Of a stretch of DNA of 64,000 nucleotides, positions 58,345-64,000 are shown in pieces. Under the pieces are notes generated by a model that was given only the letters and a program-made list of their open reading frames with translations, was not told the DNA's origin and did no database searches. A program made the position numbers and the translations under genes. Each line of letters starts with the position of its first letter. The stretch's first letter is position 1. Origin of the DNA: Chryseobacterium sp. JJR-5R (GTDB lineage Bacteria; Bacteroidota; Bacteroidia; Flavobacteriales; Weeksellaceae); contig NZ_CP139137.1 in assembly GCF_034047335.1 (NCBI RefSeq), positions 744,001 through 808,000 on the forward strand, written 5' to 3'.

Positions 58345-58403
58345 GGTAGGACTTTAAAAGGTCCGGTACATTTCCATGAAAGATTAAAAACCCATGAAAG
58401 AAA

Positions 58404-58949
58404 ATGTTTTTATACGATAAAGTAATAGTAATAGATATTGAAGCCACCTGCTGGGCCAAAGGACAGGCGCCGGAAAATCAGAAAACAGAAATCATCGAGA
58501 TCGGCATCTGCAAGCTCAACATGGCAGACGGAAGCATCGAAGACAAGAGAAGCTACCTGATAAAGCCGGTGCAGTCTGAAGTCAGTGAATACTGTACACA
58601 GCTTACAGGGATCACGCCGGAAAAGCTGGAAAAAGAAGGGATGACTTTTAAAGAAGCATGTTTAAATATAAAAAACAGATATAGTTCCTTACAGATAACA
58701 TACGCCGGGTATGGAGGCTTTGATAAATTGATCATGGAAAGCCAGTGCAAAGAGCTGGATATTAAATTTCCTTTCAGTGAAACCTATCTTGATTTGAAAG
58801 TGATCATCAGCTTAATGAGCGGTAAGAAACCAATCGGGCTTTTAAAAGAACTGGAAACAAGGAATATAGACTTTGAAGGAAACAATCACAACGGTGCAGA
58901 TGATGCTTTTAACACAGCGAGATTACTGTATCATATTTTAAAGAAATAA
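58404..58949 (+). CDS. DEDDh 3'-5' exonuclease, ERI1/KapD-like, copy 1
   Basis: 181 residues. VIVIDIEATCWAKGQ (Asp, Glu), the middle motif with YGGFDKLIMESQCKELD (Asp) and the end motif HNGADDAFNTARLL (His, Asp) make a complete DEDDh active site. The DxEATCW signature is that of ERI1 and KapD exonucleases, which trim RNA 3' ends. Two more copies lie at 62272 and 62911. Five bases before the receiver-like gene. Confidence 0.88.
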   Translation: MFLYDKVIVIDIEATCWAKGQAPENQKTEIIEIGICKLNMADGSIEDKRSYLIKPVQSEVSEYCTQLTGITPEKLEKEGMTFKEACLNIKNRYSSLQITYAGYGGFDKLIMESQCKELDIKFPFSETYLDLKVIISLMSGKKPIGLLKELETRNIDFEGNNHNGADDAFNTARLLYHILKK

Positions 58950-58953
58950 AGCA

Positions 58954-59316
58954 ATGGAAAATACAAAAAGATTATTGTTTCTGGACGATATAAGATGCCC
59001 GCCTGATGTGTATCATTATACAAAACGGGATATTTTCTGCAGGGAAGACTGGCATATTGTCCGGGATTACACAGAGTTTGTCAGCAGGATTCTGGAAAAC
59101 GGGCTTCCGGAGATGATTTCTTTTGACCATGACCTTGGCGATACACAAGATATAAAGTCCGGTTCTCGGGAAGATGTTGAAAAAACAGGCTACGACTGTG
59201 CCAAATGGCTGGTTGAATATTGTATGGATCATGATACGGAACTGCCCGAATTCTATTGCCATTCTATGAATCCGGTGGGAAAGGAAAATATCGAAAAACC
59301 TGTTAAACAACTTTAA
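58954..59316 (+). CDS. Cyclic-phosphate-processing receiver-domain protein
   Basis: 120 residues, a compact receiver-like fold: LLFLDDIRCPP (Asp11, Asp12), ISFDHDLGD (Asp58, Asp60) and YCHSMNPVGKENI (His103, Asn106). These match the family proposed from comparative genomics to process 2',3'-cyclic phosphates in RNA repair. It lacks a usual phosphorelay output domain. Sits 21 bases before the RNA ligase, the expected pairing of end-healing and ligation. Confidence 0.85.
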   Translation: MENTKRLLFLDDIRCPPDVYHYTKRDIFCREDWHIVRDYTEFVSRILENGLPEMISFDHDLGDTQDIKSGSREDVEKTGYDCAKWLVEYCMDHDTELPEFYCHSMNPVGKENIEKPVKQL

Positions 59317-59337
59317 AAAACAATTAAAAATTAAAAA

Positions 59338-60351
59338 ATGATTTTCAAAACATATAACACAATAGAAAATGCGTACCAAGCCCGCGTGATCGATCAGATC
59401 AGGATGCAGGGCTTCGGGGATGAGGTTTTCATTGTGCAGGAAAAGGTTCACGGAGCCAATCTCTCTTTCTTTACCGACGGAAAGGAGATTAAGATGGCCA
59501 AAAGAACCGCTTTCATCGAAAAGGATGAGAAATTTTACAATGCATACCGGATTTTAGAACGTTACAGGAAAAATGTAATTCATATCTTCGAAAAGGTGAA
59601 AGCCGTTTATCCGGATATGGAAACGGTGGTTATTTATGGCGAACTGTTCGGTGGCGGCTATAAACATAAAGAAGTAGAGCCCGTAGAAGAGGCGGTAAAA
59701 GTGCAGAAAGGTGTTGAATATGCGCCGGACAACGAATTTTACGGATTCGATATCAAACTGAACGGCACCACTTATCTGGATACGGATTTAGTCAATCAGA
59801 TTTTTGAGGAAACCGGCTTTTTCTATGCAAAAACCCTTTTTCAGGGGACTTTGGAAGAGGCTTTGAAGTTCCCGAATGCTTTCGATTCTGAAATTCCCGC
59901 CTGGTTGGGCCTGCCTGAAATCGAAAATAACATGTGCGAAGGGACCATTGTCAAAACTTTGAAAACCAGGTATTTTGGAAACGGGGCACGGGTCATTCTG
60001 AAAAATAAAAATGAGAAATGGACTGAGAAATCAAAAATGGTTAAAAAAGACAGGCCTGCAAAAAAAGACATTCATTTCAGCGGAAAAGCTCAGGAGATCT
60101 GGGAGGAAATCCGGAACTATGCAACGGTAAACCGATTGAATAATGTTGTCAGCAAGACTGGTGAATTTGAGCCTGAAATGACAGGTAAAGTAATTGGCCT
60201 TTTTGCACAGGATATTCTGGAGGATTTTGAAAAAGATTTCCCGGGAGCTTTCGCAGCCATAGAAAAAGAGGAGCACAAAAGAATCAATAAAAAATTGAAT
60301 TCTTTGGTCATTGATCTGGTAAAACAGGAGCTGATGACGCTTAAAATTTAG
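59338..60351 (+). CDS. RNA ligase, T4 Rnl2 family
   Basis: 337 residues. Nucleotidyltransferase motifs: I, VQEKVHGAN with the AMP-accepting Lys36; III, VVIYGELFGGGY; IIIa, EFYGFDIKL; IV, MCEGTIVKTL; V, ARVILKNKNEKWTEK. An Rnl2-like helical C-terminal domain follows. It seals 3'-OH/5'-PO4 nicks in duplex RNA, such as cleaved tRNA anticodon loops. It lies in the middle of a set of RNA-processing enzymes. Confidence 0.93.
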   Translation: MIFKTYNTIENAYQARVIDQIRMQGFGDEVFIVQEKVHGANLSFFTDGKEIKMAKRTAFIEKDEKFYNAYRILERYRKNVIHIFEKVKAVYPDMETVVIYGELFGGGYKHKEVEPVEEAVKVQKGVEYAPDNEFYGFDIKLNGTTYLDTDLVNQIFEETGFFYAKTLFQGTLEEALKFPNAFDSEIPAWLGLPEIENNMCEGTIVKTLKTRYFGNGARVILKNKNEKWTEKSKMVKKDRPAKKDIHFSGKAQEIWEEIRNYATVNRLNNVVSKTGEFEPEMTGKVIGLFAQDILEDFEKDFPGAFAAIEKEEHKRINKKLNSLVIDLVKQELMTLKI

Positions 60352-60478
60352 TTTCGGTAATTTTTTTACTGGAACTTTTTATGTATTAATGCAACCACAG
60401 GATTCATCATTGAGTTTGTCATCCCGAAGGAGCACAGGACCCGGAAAGATGAAAAGTGGTTAATAAAAATCAGAAAAA

Positions 60479-61423
60479 ATGATACAGGCAGAAATAAAAA
60501 GTCTTTTAAGAGAAGACATCAGCATATTGATAAAAATCCCGAATTCCGGCAAGCATTATCTGTGCGATTGCGGGGAAGCAAGCCTGCTGACGGTGAAGGA
60601 AGTACAGTCGGTTTCCGCACTGTTCATCAGCCATACGCATATAGACCATTTTTCAAATTTCGACGGGATTTTCAGGCATCAGATCGGAAGCGGGGAAAAA
60701 ATCGTGATCTGCGGGCCGAAAAATATCCATAAACAGGTTGAGGCGAGGCTAAAATCCTATACCTGGAATTTAGTTGATGAAAAGGCCATTGAATATGAGA
60801 TCCGGGAAGTTGTTTCAGAAGCGGAAATCAATGTTTATAGGATTTGTCCGCCGTACTGGAACCTTGAATTGTCTGCCACGCAGAATTTCCTTTTTGAAGA
60901 TGAAAATGTAAGTGTTGATTGTGCAGTTCTTGACCATAAAACGGATTCAGTTGCGTATCTGTTCAGGGAAAAAGATTCGGTCACCTATAATGAAAACGCT
61001 TCCGGATTCAGGAAAGGAAAATGGATCAGTGAACTGAAGGCTGCTTTTGAAACTCAGGATCCGGAGAAAGCCATTGAAATTGAAGGCACGGTTTATAAAG
61101 CAACGGATTTATTTCATTTGCTGACCCGTAATGAAGGTTACAGGTTAGGTGTGATTATGGATCATGCCGTTTGTGAAAGCAATTATGAGAAAATAAAAAT
61201 CGTCTTTAGAAAAGCGGACCTGGTATATATCGAAACCTTTTATAAGGATGAAGACCGGGAATTGGCCGGACAGAATTATCACAGCTTTGCTTCAGCATCC
61301 GGAAAAATCATGAAGGACTGTGACGTAAAAGAGGCTGTTCCGATTCATTTTTCCAGGAGGTATACGGAAAATGACAGGCTCGAAATTGAAACTGCTTTTT
61401 ATAAAGCGTTTCGCAGCAGTTAA
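60479..61423 (+). CDS. MBL-fold, RNase Z-like metallohydrolase
   Basis: 314 residues. FISHTHIDHFSNF gives the HxHxDH metal motif (His52, His54, Asp56, His57). Further ligands probably are the Asp of VIMDHAVCE and the His of IHFSRRY. The FSxRY ending and overall length are typical of RNase Z/ElaC-like proteins, which cut tRNA 3' trailers. In this setting it could mature the array tRNAs, which lack encoded CCA. Activity not proven. Confidence 0.8.
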   Translation: MIQAEIKSLLREDISILIKIPNSGKHYLCDCGEASLLTVKEVQSVSALFISHTHIDHFSNFDGIFRHQIGSGEKIVICGPKNIHKQVEARLKSYTWNLVDEKAIEYEIREVVSEAEINVYRICPPYWNLELSATQNFLFEDENVSVDCAVLDHKTDSVAYLFREKDSVTYNENASGFRKGKWISELKAAFETQDPEKAIEIEGTVYKATDLFHLLTRNEGYRLGVIMDHAVCESNYEKIKIVFRKADLVYIETFYKDEDRELAGQNYHSFASASGKIMKDCDVKEAVPIHFSRRYTENDRLEIETAFYKAFRSS

Positions 61424-61628
61424 TTAAGTTAAAACAGTATTAAACCCACCGGTAAAGTTTATTAATGCTTATGCATGAAATTTGTCATTTCGGCGAAAGA
61501 AGAATCTCAATATCAGTAAAACAGATTCTTCAATCCGCTTATGAACTGACTCCGCAGAATTTCAGTTGATGTTTAGAATGACAATGGAAACAATGAACTT
61601 TTACGGTAAAAAAACAGACAATTAAGAA

Positions 61629-62192
61629 ATGAAACCCAATATATTTTTTACAGCAGACCATCATTTTGGTCATGAAAATATTATAAAGTTTTCCGAAAGG
61701 CCTTTTGAGTCTCCGGAACAGATGAATGAAGAGCTCATCAAAAGATGGAATGAGAAAATCGGAACCCATGATACCGTCTACCATTTAGGCGATATCAGTT
61801 TGGGCAAACCGGATTTCACCAGAGAAGTGCTGGACAGGCTGAACGGTGACATCCACCTGATCAAAGGCAACCATGAAGGGGCCGCCCTGACCTGTCCGAA
61901 AAGGTTTGCCTCCATAAGGGACTACCATGAACTTCGGGTTGACGAGCCGGAAAGCAGCAACGGCAGGCAGAAAATCATCCTGTTTCACTACGCCATGCGG
62001 ACCTGGAACGGCTCACACCGCGGAACGTGGCAGCTTTACGGCCATTCCCACGGAACTTTGCCGGATGATGAAATGGCTTTAAGCATGGATGTCGGTGTGG
62101 ATTGCCATAATTTTTATCCGGTTTCTTACGAAGAAATCAAAGAAATCATGAAGAAGAAAAAATGGGTGCCACCGTTTGCACCGAGAAATTAG
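61629..62192 (+). CDS. Calcineurin-like metallophosphoesterase
   Basis: 187 residues. Metal-site motifs: FFTADHHFGHENI (Asp10, His12), VYHLGDISLG (Asp55), IKGNHE (Asn81, His82), FHYAMRTW and YGHSHG. Compact phosphoesterases of this type hydrolyse cyclic phosphates or phosphomonoesters. Next to an RNA ligase, removal of 2'-phosphate or cyclic phosphate is a reasonable inference. The 200-base gap before it shows no gene. Confidence 0.87.
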   Translation: MKPNIFFTADHHFGHENIIKFSERPFESPEQMNEELIKRWNEKIGTHDTVYHLGDISLGKPDFTREVLDRLNGDIHLIKGNHEGAALTCPKRFASIRDYHELRVDEPESSNGRQKIILFHYAMRTWNGSHRGTWQLYGHSHGTLPDDEMALSMDVGVDCHNFYPVSYEEIKEIMKKKKWVPPFAPRN

Positions 62193-62271
62193 TATAAGTA
62201 ATAAATAATTGGTAATGATTGATTTTAAAATCATTGATCATCTGCCAATTATCATTTTTTTCAAATCAATT

Positions 62272-62817
62272 ATGAAAACAACTAACGAAATATTGGTCAT
62301 CGACCTGGAAGCCACATGCTGGGAATATGATAAAATTCCTGCCGGCCAGAAAACCGATATTATAGAAATAGGGATTTGCGAACTGAACAGGACAACCCGT
62401 GCCATTTCCAAAAAGCAGAGCATATATGTTATTCCCGAGCGGTCGAAAATCAGTACATTCTGTACTGACCTGACAGGAATTACGCCGCAGCTGGTAAAAG
62501 AAAAAGGAATCCGTTTTGAAGAAGCCTGTGAGAAAATCAGGGATGAATACAGCTCAGCTTCGCTGGCTTGGGCAGGCTTCGGAAGCTTTGATAAAGAACA
62601 GGTTTCGCAGCAATGCGATTACCTAGGCATTGAAAATCCTTTTTCCGGAAATTACATCAACATCATGCACCAGTTCAGAGCCTATAACGGGCTTTACAAA
62701 ATGATGGGACTCAAAAGAGCCCTCAAAGCCCTGAACATGGATTTTGAAGGGAACCATCACAGCGGAGCGGACGATGCTTACAATGCCGCCAGAATTCTAA
62801 GGGAAATAATCGGATAA
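62272..62817 (+). CDS. DEDDh 3'-5' exonuclease, ERI1/KapD-like, copy 2
   Basis: 181 residues from the ATG at 62272 (MKTTNEILVIDLEATCW); the upstream in-frame ATG would add a hydrophobic leader not shared with the paralogues. Complete DEDDh set: DLEATCW, AGFGSFDKEQVSQQC, HHSGADDAYNAARIL. Similar to the other two copies in length and order of motifs. Confidence 0.88.
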   Translation: MKTTNEILVIDLEATCWEYDKIPAGQKTDIIEIGICELNRTTRAISKKQSIYVIPERSKISTFCTDLTGITPQLVKEKGIRFEEACEKIRDEYSSASLAWAGFGSFDKEQVSQQCDYLGIENPFSGNYINIMHQFRAYNGLYKMMGLKRALKALNMDFEGNHHSGADDAYNAARILREIIG

Positions 62818-62910
62818 GGAAGATGATCGTACAGGTGATGGATGAGGGAAGTTTTTACAATATGTAATTAGCTTCCGGCGTCCAGCCTTTAATAACAAAT
62901 ATTTAAACAA

Positions 62911-63462
62911 ATGAAAACAACAGATAATATATTAATTATAGACCTCGAAGCCACGTGCTGGAAAGACCGGCCGCCGAGAGGACAGGAAAGTGAAATCATA
63001 GAAATCGGCGTATGTATCATGGATGCGCGTACCGGTAAGATTTCACAAAATGAAGGGATTTTAGTAAAACCTCAATACTCAAAAGTAAGCCCGTTCTGTA
63101 CGGAGCTCACTACCATTACCCAGCAGATGCTGGATGACGAAGGCATTTTACTGGAAGATGCTTTGGATATCCTCAGGGCAGAATACATTTCTGAAGACCT
63201 GACCTGGGCAAGTTACGGAAACTATGACCTGAATATGCTGCAGAACCAGGCAAGGAGATTCAGGGTTGATTATCCTTTGAGTGATGACCACATCAATGTG
63301 AAAACATTATTCGGGCAGACGCACCCGACCGTCCGCAAAAGTGTCGGCATGGCAAGAGCTTTAAGCGAACTGAACTTCAAACTTGACGGTATGCATCACA
63401 GAGGCGTGGATGACGCGAAGAATATTGCGAAGATTTTGCATTGGTGCATAAAACAACAGTAA
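62911..63462 (+). CDS. DEDDh 3'-5' exonuclease, ERI1/KapD-like, copy 3
   Basis: 183 residues. DLEATCWKDRPPRGQ, ASYGNYDLNMLQNQARRF and HHRGVDDAKNIAKIL carry the five catalytic residues. It opens with the same MKTTDNILIIDLEATCW as copy 2, pointing to local duplication. Last gene of the cluster; a terminator follows at 63499. Confidence 0.88.
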   Translation: MKTTDNILIIDLEATCWKDRPPRGQESEIIEIGVCIMDARTGKISQNEGILVKPQYSKVSPFCTELTTITQQMLDDEGILLEDALDILRAEYISEDLTWASYGNYDLNMLQNQARRFRVDYPLSDDHINVKTLFGQTHPTVRKSVGMARALSELNFKLDGMHHRGVDDAKNIAKILHWCIKQQ

Positions 63463-63498
63463 TATAACAGCTTGGCAACTCAAAAAGTGTAATACCAG

Positions 63499-63526
63499 CT
63501 CCCTTTTAAAAAGGGAGTTTTTTTAT
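63499..63526. terminator. Terminator between exonuclease 3 and the VOC gene
   Basis: CTCCCTTTT pairs with AAAAGGGAG followed by seven T on the plus strand. The minus strand has a poorer U tract; it probably ends the RNA-repair cluster. Confidence 0.8.
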
Positions 63527-63969
63527 TTCTGATTCAGCCACTCTTCATAGGAAACCACACCCAGTTCCGGTTTTCCGGCACCTTCCAGAATTGAAATAAA
63601 TTCCAGCTGGTTTCCGTCCGGATCATTGAAGTAAATGGCCAGTGCCGGCATCCATGCAAAAACCATGGGTGCTTCAGTTCCGTTTTTGAGGAAATTGTAA
63701 GGCTTTAATTTTTTGCCTTTTAAAAACCCGGCCGCGTAATGCAGGATGTCTTCCACATCAGCAGAAAATGCAAAATGCCTGGTCTGCAGGTTTTCTTTCT
63801 GTTCCCACAATCCCAGCATGGCTGCTTTGTTTTTTCCGATCCATAAAAATGCAATCGGGCGGGTTTCATCCCGGTGAGCCGGTTCCAATCCCAAAACTTC
63901 GGTGTAAAACAGTACAGCGTTTTCCAGGTTGCTTACCTGAATATGGGTTTCGTATAATCCTTTAATCAT
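63523..63969 (-). CDS. VOC-family (glyoxalase-like) protein
   Basis: 148 residues, two beta-alpha-beta-beta-beta units: YETHIQVSNLENAVLFYTEV, TRHFAFSADVEDIL and IYFNDPDGNQLEFI carry the usual His and Glu metal ligands. Members include glyoxalases, dioxygenases and resistance proteins; substrate undetermined. Convergent with the RNA-repair cluster and probably outside it. Confidence 0.88.
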   Translation of the reverse strand: MIKGLYETHIQVSNLENAVLFYTEVLGLEPAHRDETRPIAFLWIGKNKAAMLGLWEQKENLQTRHFAFSADVEDILHYAAGFLKGKKLKPYNFLKNGTEAPMVFAWMPALAIYFNDPDGNQLEFISILEGAGKPELGVVSYEEWLNQK

Positions 63970-64000
63970 CGTTTAAATTTTAATTAAACAAATATAAACA

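Overview
The window looks like a chromosome segment of a Bacteroidota bacterium of the Flavobacteriia, most like Chryseobacterium and its relatives (Weeksellaceae). Pointers are a 14-gene complex I operon with a short NuoG and separate NuoC and NuoD, a secreted endonuclease with a type IX secretion (T9SS) C-terminal signal, Chryseobacterium-type 'bacteriocin-like' peptides, few Shine-Dalgarno sites, and promoters of the TAnnTTTG class placed just upstream of genes. Genus is inference; no rRNA is present.

Layout. (1) 1-13,960: nuo operon on the minus strand, nuoA to nuoN, with nuoN cut by the window start and an unrelated outer-membrane-type gene between nuoF and nuoG. (2) 14.0-26.3 kb: housekeeping and small genes (acetyltransferase-like protein, YugP-type protease, a broken membrane gene, YigZ, two bacteriocin-like peptides, ribD, a DUF349 protein, aroE, secreted endonuclease, LolE-like permease, rbfA, methylmalonyl-CoA epimerase). 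(3) 26,355-34,402: an AT-rich island inserted in the 3' end of a tRNA(CAT) gene. It is bounded by a 24-bp direct repeat and has no recognisable integrase. It carries an XRE repressor with two operator-like palindromes, two secreted transglutaminase-like paralogues, a frameshifted Rhs-core/JAB-like toxin with two lipoproteins, and an unrecognised three-gene cassette. (4) 34.5-40.4 kb: XRE regulator, a VIT/vWA-like/DUF2135 chimera, deoD and tatD. (5) 40.1-63.5 kb: a large accessory cluster, the most interesting part of the window. (6) 63.5-64 kb: a VOC protein.

The 40-63.5 kb cluster has four blocks. Block A (minus strand, 46.06 to 40.07 kb) is a mosaic of unusual protein genes (DUF434-like protein, a 216-aa unknown, a zinc-ribbon SDR lacking the catalytic Tyr, a beta-solenoid-like 639-aa protein, two small proteins) with five tRNA or tRNA-like genes (Asp-GTC, Gly-GCC, Val-TAC, a Val-like RNA, a Cys-like RNA). 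Block B (plus strand, 46.2-54.35 kb) is an overlapping seven-gene operon of the MoxR-vWA-beta-propeller type, proposed in the literature to be a biological-conflict system. Block C (54.4-56.6 kb) has two small Cys-containing peptide genes, each with its own terminator, and an array of at least five good tRNA genes (Arg-TCT, Glu-TTC twice, CAT, Leu-TAG) plus degenerate and enlarged tRNA-like elements. Block D (56.7-63.5 kb) is an RNA-repair set: RNA ligase 2, a cyclic-phosphate-processing receiver protein, calcineurin-like phosphoesterase, RNase Z-like MBL protein, three ERI1/KapD-like 3'-5' exonucleases, a YkuK-like RNase H-fold protein, an ATP-grasp enzyme and the remnant of another.

My inference is that blocks A, C and D form a tRNA-damage response: end-healing and ligation enzymes beside a private supply of substitute or decoy tRNAs, linked to a MoxR-vWA effector system. 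The individual families are known. The physical combination with two opposed arrays of abnormal tRNAs is what may be undescribed.
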